This document shows positions 46,501 to 61,193 of a stretch of 64,000 nt of DNA, piece after piece. Numbering within the stretch: position 1 is the first letter of the stretch; each line of letters begins with the position of its first letter. The translations under genes and the position numbers were made by a program. The DNA is taken from assembly GCA_029204225.1 (NCBI GenBank), contig CM055100.1:9679058-9743057 (forward strand). Reading direction: 5' to 3'. The DNA comes from Diphasiastrum complanatum. Taxonomy: Eukaryota; Streptophyta; Lycopodiopsida; Lycopodiales; Lycopodiaceae. Under the pieces are notes generated by a model. That model ran no database searches. It worked only from the letters and a program-made list of their open reading frames with translations, and was not told the DNA's origin.

Positions 46501-49500
46501 ACGTCCAACTATAGGACAATTATGATTGGAAACTTCTTGGCAAAATTTTGGACGAACATGGTGGAAAAGAAATTCATTGATTGGCTGGAAACTAGCGGGC
46601 TACATACAAAACAGCCAGACGACTTTGGAAAAATGCATTCTACTTTCAACCATTTTTCACTTCGAGATCTATCATTGAATAAATTCATAGAAAGCAATTA
46701 AAAATCTTTTGTTGTTTTGTGGGCTTCCACAAAGCCTTTCCAAATGATAAACTATGGGAAAGAATGGAGGATATGGGGTGTTTCGATGGATCTCAAAACA
46801 TTTGGTTGGCAAGCTTTAAAAAAAAAACAATAGCGAGCATGCATTTGTCAAAGGAATTTAGCACTGAAGTTTTCAAGAACATTGGTGTGAAACAAGACTA
46901 TCCTCTCTCCTCTACCCTCTTTTATATCAACATTGATAAGCTCAAACATTATCTACATGATGAAGGTGCTGGTGGAGCTAAGGTATTCACTGTGAGAGGG
47001 TTCGACCTAATGATAAGCTATTTGGGAGCTCACCTTGCATCACCCTCACCAAAAGAAGTAAAAAATGTAAAAGCTTGTGCATAAAAGGATACTATCTGCA
47101 ATGGAAGGTGGTTTCCACATAAGAGAGCATGAAAAATCATTTCAAAGACCAAGGTGATGATTTTCAATACCTCTGGAGCCTTTATGCAACCACATGAGCT
47201 TATCTTTGGCCGTTGGAGGTGGTTTTATTGTACACTTATCTAGAAGTATTATTTAGTGGTCCTACTTTCAACATGCAATAGGCTGCCTATGTGCAACTCA
47301 AGAAAGGTCACACCTCCTTGGTCCTACTGGAGAGGCTTTGCTTTAGGAGATATATTCGAGATGCACCCAATAAGTATCGCCTCTTTGACACTCTAGTCAC
47401 TCGTAAACCATAAACATAATAAAATCAAAACTGAAGCAAAGTAAATATCTTTCAATTGCAAAAGATTACATAAAAAAGTAAAACTAGCAAAAACACTTCT
47501 TGAACAGAGTGAGAAAGAGTGGGGAAGAAGAAGAGAAATGGATAAGGAATGGGTGGGGGTGAAGGAGAAGACAAAATTGACAAATGTGCCCAAGGAGAAG
47601 AGAGGGAGAGGGAGGGTTAGAGCGAGAGCGAGAGCGAGGAAGAGAGGGGGAGAGAGAGGAGAGAAACCTCAACTCTTAGAGACAAGATGTAAGGGAGGAA
47701 GTTCAACAAAAGATTGGAGTATTATATGCATGGAGTATAATGCCCTTATGTTGCCACCTCTTTTTGGCCCTCTTATTCATAGGGTCTCTCTAAATTAGCA
47801 TAATAATATTTATTTTAAGCTCACCAAGTGGCTACACCCACAGCAAGCTGATTCTCTACAACATTACATCTAACAGGCTAGGCTCATAGCCTTGTTTATA
47901 CACTATTCTAAGGACCTTGGTCTAGACTTACATACACAAAATGCCGACCCGGCCGCCTATTCCTACTGAAGTTGCAAAATTTTATTTGCAAGGAATGTTT
48001 CACTTATTTGATGGGTTGCTCCCAAAATCGGGTATAACATTAATATAACCAAAGAGCCCAAAATGCAAAAATATGAATCAATATAGGAATGCATTAAAAG
48101 CAATATCTTACCAGATCCACCAGCAGTAATGAATGCAAGACCTTGTCCAACTAGCTTTTGCATTAAAAACCCCTGTGATGTAGCCAACACAATTCACTAA
48201 AATCTCAAAATTTTCTTGACAAATAATACGTAAGCAAGAACTTAAAACCCATTCAAACGAAATAAAAATGCTTCGAAGCATAGTAGAATGTGATTTTTAG
48301 ACTTGGACAAGAAAAGTTGCAATTTTACACCATCTCGAGAACCTAAAAAAGAAATGCCTACAAGTTCTTTCCCCTAAAATAAAAGAAAAAGCAGCAACTT
48401 CAAACTAGTAAATTTCTTGAGATGGTGGCTTTCTTGATTTTGTGGAAAATGATAGACCAAAGGCAGCTTTAAACTATCCCTACCATTCTGTGTTGCAATT
48501 ATATTGTTTCAGTGTAAAGTCTAAGTGAGATAGTACCTAAACATAGCAAAAACGAATTGCAATTTTCAACTATGCAGGGTCCACCTAGAAAGTACCAGAC
48601 CATCAGCTCTGTCATGCATAACATGGACACAATGCTAGGACACCCCTACTAACGGAAGCTCGCACCAAAACTAGCCATTGGTGAGAATGAGGTGCCTAAG
48701 CACTGATTAGGCCCTTTGGCTACAGTTCAGTCCTTGGGTTAACACACTGGTGTCACTAGGTTGAATAGGCCCCAGCTGAGTCTTTGTGGCTCTAACCCAA
48801 CTAATTTGGTATGACGAATAATGATCAACCTCGGCACAATCACCTGCTCACATCATGCTCAATGTCAAAATCAAGCAAAAAAGGATGCAAATGTTGCTCG
48901 GTCTCCGTGATAGCACAAATGAGAGATTTGCCATGCCACGCCACCAAATACTAATGGAGCAAAAGCCTCCTAAACCGACTTTTGTCCATTCGATACTTTG
49001 GCAATTAACAAATTTCCAAGTGTAGTATGTACCATGAGCTAGTGATTTACATGATAGTCTTGTTAAGATCAAAGCTTGTAGCATCTGCACAATCCATGAG
49101 AGAGAGAGAGAGAGAGAGAGAGCACACAATGCTTTTTGTATATAGAAACACCACAATCGCTAGATGAGTATGGTGAGAGATATGAAATAGCCATTGGTGT
49201 CTCTACCTACAGATCTAATCCACCAGTTTCAAAGTCCTTTTACACTTAGAAGGATGGGGCCACTATTTAAGTACATCAAATGGCATTTGGAACCTTTAAG
49301 TCATTTATTATTGTTGAGTACACTACGAATACAGTAAATGACTATGATACATAGCACGATTTAATCAATCATAAGCATGGCAATTTACTAGACTATAATA
49401 GCCTAACCAACTACTGATGTTGCATTGTCAACTACTTCTACGAGGCCATGATGTTGTTGATACTAGACGTAAAGATCATATCTCCAACGCTCCCCCTTGA

Positions 49501-51291
49501 TCGAACATTCATGTTCAACATGAAATGTACATCAACAAACCTTCAAACAAGAACTCAACCTTCAATCTCGAAGATCTTCTCTCTTCTTTCATCAGACCTT
49601 CATCGGCTCCAAGAAGTACCTCCACATTGAAAATAGATACAAAATGTTCTCATTTCATCAAGAAGTACATAGAGTGATAACAAAGAAGGACACTTTGTTA
49701 CTGGTCTCCACGCAACCAAATATCCCTACAAAGAACTAAGCCAGATATCCCTACTCAAGGCTCGTATTTTCAATAACCCTAACACTCCTAAATTGACATG
49801 GCAGACACAAACTAGCCACTAGCTTATGCCACTTGGCAATACCTTGACACATTTGTATGTTGAGCAAAACTTTACAAAATTGTTTGACAATGTATCCTTG
49901 TGTGATCTACCATGAGTCACACACGAGTGTCCCTTTGACCCATCAATACCAAAATTTCAAGAGTTCAACCTAATAGAGTGGTACAAAGACCTATACCGGC
50001 TAGGCTACATTACAACCATAAATACACGATTGTCGGCCTGTGACTTAGCCATATGGCAAAACAACCTTGTAACATAACTCCCCTCCACATCTTTACAATA
50101 GGCATATTCATAACTGGCAGCAACACTATAATTTTTTACTAGGACCAATACATAACAACATATAATGATTGGTCCCATCACTTTCTTCATCTAATCAATG
50201 CTTATGTGGTTTTTCACATAGCCATGTAAGTTCAATTGAATTTTTTGAGTAAGTTAATCATTGTACTTTATGTCTAGAGCTACCAAGAGGATCAGCCACT
50301 CTATGGAGAAATCGCTAAAACCATTTCAAGGGCATAGTCGATGATGTGCAAAATGGCAACACCCACATTGGCATCCTTATCCAAGATATTCAACAAGATA
50401 ATGATAAGATGGCATTTATGTGTTCAACTCTTGAAGGTGTAAAAGCAACAATAAAAATTATAGAAGAGTGCTCATGTTGTAGCTCAAGTAGACAAGCATG
50501 TGGGTGTTGAAAATCAAGTTTCAAAATTCCAACACAAGTGAGACAAATTGTTGAAGTATACCAGTATCATTTGAGGTGTCAACACTTGTGTGGATTTGGG
50601 TCATGAGGTAGGCTACAAGAAGTCAAAGCTTTTAAAAGAGGAATGATGGCTTGGTAGATAAGCTCAGTTTGTGGTTGGGGAGGTGGAAACAATATGGACA
50701 AGAGGCCACCTATGCACTGATATTTTGGTGTGCATCTTACAAAAAGAATAGATGTTAGAAGGATGGAAAATCATTCCACACTTGGAGTGCAGAGAGTCGA
50801 GACACCACCAAGGCTGACTTCATTCCTCTGGATGAGAACATAAAGCTTGAACAAAATTTGCTTGAGCTAAAACAAAACATTTGTTGGTATGCAATGATAC
50901 CATGAAGTTACTACTTATGGCAATTTAGATCAGAAGTTTTGGCTTCTTTAAGTGACTTCACTTCAACCTTGTGAGTGAGGGAAATAGAGAGCAGCCAAAA
51001 GCCTCAATTAGGCACTTCAACTTGCCATTACTAACAAAAACCATGACAGCAACACTGGCGGGGAATTCAAGAGCTCCTTAAGAGGCCCATCAAGTAGGCC
51101 AATGGCAGAGTCCAGGAGATTGCATGCAATGGGATAGGCACGGTTCCGAGCCCACTACTCCACCACTGACCATATCTTCACCCTTTGAGCTCTTATCAAG
51201 GAAGCTAGGCACAGGAAGGAAAAGGTTTACTGTTGTTTTGTGGACTTCAAGAAAGTCTTCGATTCTGTCCCACGCTCCTTGTTCATTCAAA

Positions 51292-51339
<48 letters not shown>

Positions 51340-54300
51340 GCCTGAGCACGATGCTGCCTGTGGTGCCCTGACCTGGTTCGCCCTGCACTGGTCCACCCTG
51401 CCCTGGCTTGCTTGACCTCAAGCATTCCGCGACAGACTTGAGCAGATCTGAGAAAGGATCTAAGAATCTGAGCGGACCTATAACGGACCTGAGCGCGGAT
51501 CTGGACATGTGGTTCTGAATGGACCTGGAGCGAGGTCTGAGGCTCATTTTCTGAGCGGACCTGGGGCGCGGTCCTATTTGGTGTTGACCACTTGCTGACC
51601 AGACCTACAGGGTTCTTGCTACAACCTTCAAAGTTGTCCTATGGCTCCACGCAACAAACGAGGGGGAGGTAACTCCCCCCACTCTCCACCACGCCCTGCT
51701 TTGGAAGGCCCGGAAAACACCCCCCTGTCCCTCACATCTGAGTTTTTGGTACCTGCTCCTGCCATCGTACCTGCTTTAAGTCTATCCATCACATCCACTT
51801 CTGATCTGTCCACCGCATCTGAATCTGAATCCAAGACGGATGCCCGCTCTACTGTCGAAACATTTGCGGTGAATCAACTGCCCACAGTTGATTATACCCC
51901 TTCCAAACCTACTGAAGGCCTCTTTGCTTATGACATCAGCTTTATTCGACAAGAAATCATCGAACTCAAAAGACAATTACACTTCTTTGAAATTGAGAAC
52001 AACAAGTTGGTTTTGGATCTCTGTGGGGTTAAAGAGCGAATGGAGCAGCTTGAACAAGAAAATGTATATCTTAAGCAAAGGATTGCGGAACATATCCCTC
52101 AAAAGAATGTATTGGAAGAGACGTCGAACAAAATATCCAGCCTTGAGAAACAAGTGGAGGAAACGAAGACATGGGCAGCACGTCTCAAAAACGATGGTGA
52201 GGTCGAATCTTCAAGCTTGGTTCAACATCCAGTTGTGAATTCTACACTAGAAGATGTCTTCTCCGAGCAAGAAAGAAGGGCTAAAAAAGCCTTTAATATC
52301 CGGGTTAGAGGGATTCCCGACGGGGATAAGCCCATTGAAGAGGCAAAAGACCTGCTTTTAACTAAGCTCACACACACCACGGATGGATTTGATACAGCTT
52401 GGAGAAGTAAGTTTGACACTAATGTATTGTTTATCAACTTTCGCTCTATGAACAGCCGCAACGCAGCTTTACGCCTTATGGCCAAATTAAAAGGGACTTT
52501 TATTTTTATGGATGATGACCTTACACACACACAATGGCAAGCCAGGAAACAAATTATCCAGGATGCAAATGCAAGAAATCAGTGGGTGGTTTTCATTGAA
52601 GGCAAACCAAAAATTTTTGATAAAATTTCTCAATAGGGATTTGGGGCTCTCGGGCAAAGGAGCAGCCCGAGATCCCCTCAGCCTTTACATATTGGTTTTT
52701 GGAATTGTAATGGCATACTATCATCTTCTTCAGCAGGTGACTTCCATTCTTTCATGCTGAAATGTGATATCCTTTTGTTAGCAAAGACTCATGAATCCTT
52801 ATATAGACCGCTCCCATCCATACATGATTGCACCTGGCACTCAGCGCATCGGCCCTTTGTGAGAGGGAAGACCTTCTGTGGTTCTGGTGGTGTTGCATGT
52901 CTCACCAAGGATGTTTTCAGTTCTCATTTTAAACTGGTCAAAAGTGATCCATTTGCACGCTTTATTTGGTTTCAGTTCTCCGGTCACTGTTTGGGGCTTT
53001 CTCAGGACCTCTTTCTTGCAGTTTGTTACTTTGCACCACAGACATCATCTTTTGCAGATTTTGGTGGTGACCCTTTCCAGGCTACCTCAGATGATATATT
53101 CAGCTTTGCACAGCGAGGCCTTATTCTTTTAGCAGGGGGGTTTAATGCTCGTACGAGCATCAGGCAAGCTGAGTTTTATGCAGAGAGTGATTTTCTACAG
53201 GTTCACACATTAGATATGGGCTTTGACAGGACCTCACAGGATGCAGATACTCTAGCTACCCACTTTGGAGAGCGGCTGATTGGTTTAGCAGAGGCCCATT
53301 CCTTAACCATTTTGAATGGCCTTCCTTACTGGCCTTCGTCATATCATTTTACTTGTCACCCACATGGAGGAGGACATAGTGTTGTTGACTACTTCATTGG
53401 GTCACCGGCTTTGATCCCATTTCTTCATACCTTCCGCATTATACCTCCTACCATTTCTGATCACTCCCTCCTACTTCTATCCCTTGGTCATCATAGTACC
53501 ACAGTCACAACACACCATCCCACTCATCACCATCGCCCGGTTTTCTCTCCATCTGGTTTTCCCCTTTACACCGAGTCCCTAGTTACTTTTCTCCAAGACT
53601 TCCCCTTCACCTCCTCAGTTGACCAACAAGCTATCTTTTTATCTCAATCTCTTTTGCAATCTGCCAATACTGCCTATCCTTCGAAAACCTTCCCTTCGCA
53701 TAAACGCACTCACAACAAATGGTATGATACAGAGTGCTTCTCATTGCATAAACAAGTTGTATACGCTAGATACCACTCTCCTCACACCCTAGCCTTGAAA
53801 CAAAAAGAATATCACAAAGTGACTCTGAAAAAAAAGACAGCTTATCTCCAGTCCTTGGGACAAAAACTTGTTGATGCTATTGCCTCCCCATCCTCCCATT
53901 TCTTTTGGCGGATGTTCTCTAAAAACCCTTATAAACCCGCTCCTATTGCTATTGAATCATGGATAAATTATGCTACTAAGCTTTATACAGTTGACTCTCT
54001 TTCCATTTCTCTTTCCCCACCCCTTCAGAATTCACCCTCTTTACCCCGTCCATGGTTGAAAACGCCATCCAAAATGGTCAAACCCAAAAAGCCACTGATG
54101 TTGACCTCCTAAGTATGGACTTCCTAAAACCAATTGCTCACATTATTGCCCCATACATTTCCCATATCTTTAACCAATTTGTCATCTTCGGTCTCCCCAC
54201 ATCGTGGTGCACCAACCTTTCCTATCCTCAAAGTCGGGGATCCTTTGATTGTCGACAACTACCGCACTATTATGATCAGTCATACTATGGCCAAGCTATA

Positions 54301-57300
54301 TGGATCCGTTTTACAGTCTATTGTCAGCTCACGGGCAGAGACAGAGGGGTTACATGCTATGGGACAGGCAGGTTTTCGCGCTGGCTACTCCACGGCTGAC
54401 CAGATATTCATCTTGAGATGCATTATTGAGGAGGCTAAGTACAGGAAGCAGAGGGTTTATTGTTGCTTTGTGGATTTCCGCAAAGCCTTTGATTCTGTTC
54501 CGAGACACCTTTTACTCCAGCGCTTAGCATCGCTTGGCTTTTCTCAGGAGATCATTGCTGCTATCGTCACATTGTATGAGAGAGTGCTGGCCCGTTTTCG
54601 AGATGGTGATGGATGCTCCTCTTACATTCATAGTACAATGGGAGTTAAGCAGGGATTTCCTTTGTCCCCTACTCTCTTTGCTCTATATATTGATGATCTT
54701 GAGCGGATTATTAGGGAGGGTGGAGATGGTTGTCCGTTAGCAGATATGATTATCCCTATTCTACTGTATGCGGATGACGTGATACTTCTATCAAGATCCG
54801 CATCTGGGCTTCAGCATCACCTTGATGCTTTATATACTTTCTGCCAGACATGGGGTTTGATGGTGAACATTGGTAAGACTAAGGTCATGGTGTTCAACAC
54901 CAATCGACAGCATATGACAGACACAGTGTTCTACTATGATGGGCTTCCACTGGAGATAGTAGCCGCTTATACTTACTTAGGTGTCCTTTTTACTGGTCCA
55001 TTGCTCACTTTTAGACCAGCTGCACTGTCTACCACTGTCTCTCTGGTGGCTCTATATTCAGCAGAGACGTGGTGTCCTGGCTTGTCCAGAGATACTTGGA
55101 GTGATATTTCACGTTTGCAGATCCTTATGCTTAGCCGGATGATCCGTGCGAAGCAGTCAGTTCCCCATGATATCATACTGGCAAAATTTGCCTCACCACC
55201 ACTGATTGTCGAGGCTATATTTCGGATTATCACATTCATTCATAGAGTCTCGGAGCTTGATTCATCCAGATATGTTGCTATAGCTTTCACATCCTCTCAC
55301 ACTCTAGCTAGTCAGCAGGCTAAGTCCTCATGGTTTCAGTGTGTTTCTGACCTTTTGAGTAGGTGGCGTTTATCTATATCTGATCTCCCGAATGGGACAC
55401 ACGCATATATCTGCCAGCAGATTTACAGATCTTACATCAGCACAGTGTGGTCTCACCCAGATCCAGCACGGGTCAAGCTTCATTTTTATCACACTCATCT
55501 TCTTCAGCTTGATATTTCCGGGCTTCCCATTCGGCCGGGTTATTTGTCTCAGACGTTATCTTTCGGCCTGCGTTACCGTCTTGGTCAGTTTAGGGTCTCT
55601 TCTCACCAACTTGCTATTGAGACAGGCAGATACACAGACACACCTCGACCGCTACGGATTTGTCAGTGCTGCTCTTTACAGGAGATTGACAAGTAGTCTT
55701 CTCAGCCATAAACACTCCGTTGTGGTTGAAAATATTGCTCTATATTCTGCATCACTAGAAGAAGTAGCAACAGTGGGCTACTTTTTACTTGACCACGAAA
55801 TTGCAGAATTTCCATAGAAAAAGCAATGTCCACTTGTAGAGCGTCTAGTGTCTTGATCTCCACCCCAATCCGAGTCACTAAAACCAACCAAACATGCATC
55901 ATCACAAGCAGGAAAAACCGGTCCATGACTTCTTGTTCCTTGAAGATATCGAAAGATCCTCTTCAATGCTTTCCAATGTGATGTCATCGGGGCATGCATG
56001 AATTGACTCATGAGTGAGACACTATAAGAAATGTCCGTTGAATTACATAGGTAAATGAGACAACCAATAGCTTGACAATATAAAGTAGTATCAAATGGTT
56101 CACCATCACCTTGACTACTTAATTTCAGGCCTATCTCCATAGGTGTAGCAACCGGCTTGCAATCTTCCATCTTGAACCGCTTCAAAATCTATCCAATGTA
56201 GCGTTCTTGAGAGATGAAAATTCCAGCCCCTTCTTGTACAAATTCAAGACCAAGATAAAAATGCAATAGGCCTAAATCTGAGGTTTCAAAAACCATACCA
56301 AGATCAAGTATTACGGCATCAATCTGCTGCTCATTACTTCTCGTAATAATAATATCATCAACATAAAGCAAAATAATGATGATACAATCTGAAGTATGCT
56401 TGACATAAAGAGTAGATTCGCTAGGACTATTAGTAAACCCTCGATCATGTATCTTTTGATACCACATCCTCGAGCTTGCTTCCATAAAGTGCCTTCTTGA
56501 GAAGACAAACTTTATCTTCTTGGCCTTCAACCAAAAAACCAGCAAGTTGTTGAAGATACACATCCTCATTGAGATCACCATTGAGGAATGTTGTCTTTAT
56601 GTCAAGTTGCCGCAAACGCCAACCAAAATGGGCAGTACCCTCACGGTAGTCATCCGAGCAGTAGGAGGAAAAGTCTCCTCATAATCAATCCCCTTTTGCT
56701 GAGCATAGCCTTTGGCAACGAGCCTTGCCTTGTACCTTTCAATGGTACCATCTGCCTTATACTTGATTTTGTATACCCATTTAGAACCAATTGCCTTCTT
56801 CCCATGAGGAAGATCAACAAGAACCCAAATCTGGTTCTTCATGAGTCATTCATAGTCATCTTGCATCGCATCCTCCCAACATTTTACTCCCTTGGCCTGC
56901 TCATAAAAATCAGGTTCTTCCGCAATATCTCCATGAGATGTAAGAGCAAAATCTGAAAAATCAACATAGTCCACTGATTTTGTAGAGGCACGTGTCTTTC
57001 CATCATAAAATGAGCTTTCTTTGTTGTCCCGCAAAGTCGACAACAGCCACCGTGGGACTGTTTTGGGCTGTCCAACAGCCATGTCTCTTCTTACAATTTG
57101 CTATCCAAGATCCTCCGGCACCGCACTTGGCTGTCCAAGATCTTCCAAAACTGGTCCTTGCTGTCCAACAATTCTTACAGGCTGATTTTGAGCAACAATG
57201 GGCGGTTCTTGATGAACATTAGGCTCTAAACTTGATGAGGTGTTGGGCAGTTCGAAACTGGTTGATTGCTGCCCCTTATCTCCAGCAATAGAAGATGGTA

Positions 57301-60300
57301 CCAAATCTGGAAAAACTTCAACATTCACACTATGTGGGCTGTCCCCCTTCAAGATATGAGTTGGGGCCAAATCCAATGAATTCTTTTCATCAAAATGCAC
57401 ATCACGACTAACAACAATCTTGTTAGTGCTCAAATTAAACAGCCCATAGCCTTTGCTTTCACTACTATAGCCAACAAAAATGCATTTAACTCCTTCATCG
57501 TCAAGCTTTGTACGAAGTTTATCCAGAACAAAAGCATAAGCCGTACAACCAAAAATGCGAAAGTGAAAGATTGTAGGCTTCTTTCCATACCAAACTTCAT
57601 AAGGAGTTAATAATTTCAATGCTTTAGTAAGACAACGATTGCTTATGTATGTTGCCGTTATAACCGCGTCAGCCCAAAACTTGTGAGGCAGCCCCTTTGC
57701 TTTGAGCATGCAACGGGCCATCTCCATAAGTGTGTGATTCTTTCGCTCGGCAACACCATTTTGTTGAGGCATATAGGGAGTTGTCATTTGATGTAGAATT
57801 CCTCTCGAAGAAATGCACCGAACGTATTCTTAATGTATTCCCCTCCTCGATCGGTGCGTAACGTGTTCCCAAACTGATTTTCCACCATTGCTAGAAAATC
57901 TTTGAAATGTTGAAAAACTTCAGATTTAGCCTTCATAGGATAGATCCATGTAAAACGGGAAAAGTCATCAATAAAAGTCACAAAATAGATGCACTTTCCA
58001 ATGGATTCGGTCCTCATTGGACCACAAACATCACTATGAACCAAATCAAATTTATCAAGAACCCTTATAGTTCCATCAATTGGAAAAGGTTTCTTTTGAA
58101 ACTTTCCAAGTATGCACCCCTCGCATACATGCCCTTCCGGCTGCTCATTAGTAGGAAAAATCTTCTACCATATTAAATGTCTTCAGCTTCTTCAAACTTG
58201 CAAAGAGGGAATTCGTCGCTCATAGGTATCCATAATGAATAAGCCAGCATGCATTGTTCCCAAAACAATAATCAAGAGTGATCTTCTAGGATCCTTGACA
58301 AGACACTTATCTTCTTTGAACTCAACAACTAGTCCTTGCTTCAACATAGTTGAAACCGAAAGAAGATTCTTCTTGATTCCCGGAACATAAAGCACATTCT
58401 TGATGTACTTTTCTTCACCATTAGGCAGAATGATGGCTACAATTCCAATTCCATGAATAGAATAAGATGCATTATCCGCACATTGTACCTTGCTTCCATT
58501 TTGCACTTTCACTAAGTTAGTGAATGCTTCTTTGCGAGAAGTCACATGACTAGTAGCACCACTATCAATCACCCACTCAATGGGCTGAAAATCAGCAACT
58601 TGCAAAACAGAACCTGAATTCCTCATAGATGTAGAAGTACTAGTAGAAGCAATATTAGACACAAAAGCATAGTCTTGGTTGAAGAGATCACCACTAGCTT
58701 CAAGCTCTTGCTCCAAAGTAGCAAGTGAAGCACTAGTATCAATTCCTTTACTCTCCTCTCTTGCAAGCTTCTTCTTACAATCCTTGATGAAGTGCCCGTA
58801 CTTCTTGCAATAATGGCACTTCCCTTTCTTCATTTGAGTGTTGACATTTTGACCTCCAACGGGCTTTTGATCATCCTTGGAAGGAGGCTTCTCCTTTCCT
58901 TTTGATTTGCCTTTCGCGAAGAGAGCTTGATCTTGTTGAGTGTCACCCGCAAAATTTTGCCTCGTTTGCTCCTCTTGAAGAAGCAGCCCAACAAGTTCAT
59001 CAAAGGAGAGTTGATGTCCCCTAAGAGAGATACTCAAAGATGAAACAAATGGAAGATAAGAGGAAGGTAATGAGTTGAGAGTAATGGAAACAAATTGAGC
59101 ATCCTCAATTATCTCATCAATATTGAGAAGCTCCTCACGAAGATCGTTGATCTTCGTCAAGTGATTGGTCACTTGATCCCCTTCTTGCATCTTCAACAAA
59201 GAAAGCTGATTTCTGAGATACACCACTCTTGCTGGATTTTTGACTCTATACATAGTATAAAGTGTATCCCACGCACTTTTAGATGTCTTACAAGACCTAA
59301 TATGAGGTAAGATAGATCTTTTCACAGCAAGAGCAACCATAGGATGTGCTTGTGCATCCCTTCTATCCCACTTCTTTTGTTATTCCAAAGATGGAGAAGA
59401 TGATGTTGATGATGATGATCCACGAGGGGGAGGCCTTTCCTCATCACCAATGATCAAATCCCACAGCCCTTTCTCTATGAGAAGATTCTTCATCATGTAA
59501 CTCCACAAGGAGTAGTTTGTGCTATCCAACCGATCTTCACTAAACAAAGAACCGATAGCTTCCGATTCTTTAGCCATTACCTCCAACAGAATTTCAGCTT
59601 GTAGTAGATAGAAAAGAGAGCCTTTCCACAACCAAATCTACTCAAAAAATTTGCAGCAAGCAAAGGGCTAAAAGTAGGAGCACAAGATGTCTTTCAATCT
59701 GCAACCAAAGTGCCCAAAAGATAATGGAAAGATGGCTGTCTTTCTGCACCCAAAAAACCAGCTTCTTGAAAATTAGGTTAGCTTCGAATGAAGCCTACAC
59801 CGAAACCCAATTAGGAAGCCAAATAGTGTGATCAACACACTCCAATAGGGCTGTTGAAAGCGCCCTACTGCTTGCTGAGAATCTGCAAATTTTCAGCCAC
59901 AAGTTGACCTAACCCTGAATAGGGTTTGCTAAATTTTGGGCGCCCTCCTACACAAATGCGAACCTAAAAACAAAAACAACAAGATAAGGAGACACCACAA
60001 CCAAAAATCAATAGCAGATTTTTGGACGCCCTCCTCCAAACAAAACTTGCTGAAAACTGGTTGCATAAAAATCAGATTTGAGATTCTGATTTTTGGGTGC
60101 CACAAATTACTCCTCCAAGATCTCTGATGGGCGCCCTCCTTCAACCTGAAAAGAGACAAAAAAGCTGATCCAAACTCCACTTGGAAAGATCAGCAAGCTG
60201 CTGAAATTTCAGAACAAAAAGCAGAGAAGCTCCTCTTCTGGTAGGGTGCCAGCATACAAGCTTATTGTAGATCCGGTTGCTCTGATACCATGTAGGAAAG

Positions 60301-60378
60301 CAAGAGTCAAGTCACCAAGATCTAGTTATCAATAAATCTCCACAAGAAACAAGAGAGAAGAGGCTGGGCGCCCAACTC

Positions 60379-60414
<36 letters not shown>

Positions 60415-61193
60415 CAGCAACAAGAGCAATGGAGAGCAATGCTTAGCCAAACTGTTCAAAAATGGAATACACAATGAGCATCTAAGTACTCTACCTGGAT
60501 GTGGCCAAATGCCACCAAACCCTAAGGTTAACTACTTATTAAATGTAGGGCACCCCAAAAAGTCAAGATAGGGCCCCTAAACAAAATTAGACCCCTAAGG
60601 ACCCATGAGTCAGTACATGACCAAAATTGGGTCTAACTGAACTTAAGACAGACTTAAGATGGCCCAAATAACTAAATACCCATGGTTACACAAATCTCGA
60701 CCTTTTGGGTCAAAGTAACCTATGGATTAACATTAGCATTGTCATTTATTTCTAACATCAGCCAACTCAGTCTAGTCACCTTGACACACAACTCCAGATC
60801 ACCTCCTTCTCTCAGGAGATCACGGCATGGTCCAGACTCAAAGGATAGTGAGGCTGATGATGACTCTCGACACAGAGACGTGAGACGACGTATCAGATCA
60901 CTGATATGAGGAGACACACTACGCAGACAACCTCCTAGATGACGTCATCAGCACACATTACCTCCAGCTACAGTCCCCATTACATCTTTCTTCAGTGGCA
61001 GCAGGAGTTGATTGATTGAGTTTTATAACTTTATGACGAGCATATACATGTCTACCAGTACCACCATCATTTATAGCTACTCGATGATGTTTTTAGTAGC
61101 TACACTTCATATATCTACATGCTCCTATTTGCACCACCCTTGATATGTACTTTTTGTCTTATATGCCTTTTTGGCATGGAAAAGACGTTAATA

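Larger units (their letters stand above)
55697..60757 (-). mobile_element. Single-LTR copia nested in the LINE
   Basis: The 5' LTR (minus) is 60,291-60,757 (467 bp, plus-strand reading TGTAGGAAAG to TTCTAACA). The primer site TGGTATCAGAGCAACC (60,275-60,290) abuts it. Gag, protease, integrase, RT and the start of RNase H follow toward lower coordinates. The element stops abruptly at about 55,697 inside RNase H (AEYRAIFSTTTECLWLRRLL). The RNase H tail, polypurine tract and 3' LTR are missing, along with an unknown amount of LINE. A deletion spanning the junction after insertion explains this. An (AG)n run lies in the LTR (60,381-60,411). Confidence 0.9.

Noticed and set aside
51340-51640. A host exon with GGACCTGAGCG repeats
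   Set aside because: No splice signals or protein similarity; its place directly before ORF1 fits a LINE leader.
51628-51976. Minus-strand frames opposite LINE ORF1
   Set aside because: They have no motifs and are explained as shadows of the long ORF1 frame.
53400-53500. Fully active LINE
   Set aside because: Two catalytic endonuclease changes and two frameshifts in ORF2, plus the copia insertion, exclude activity of this copy.
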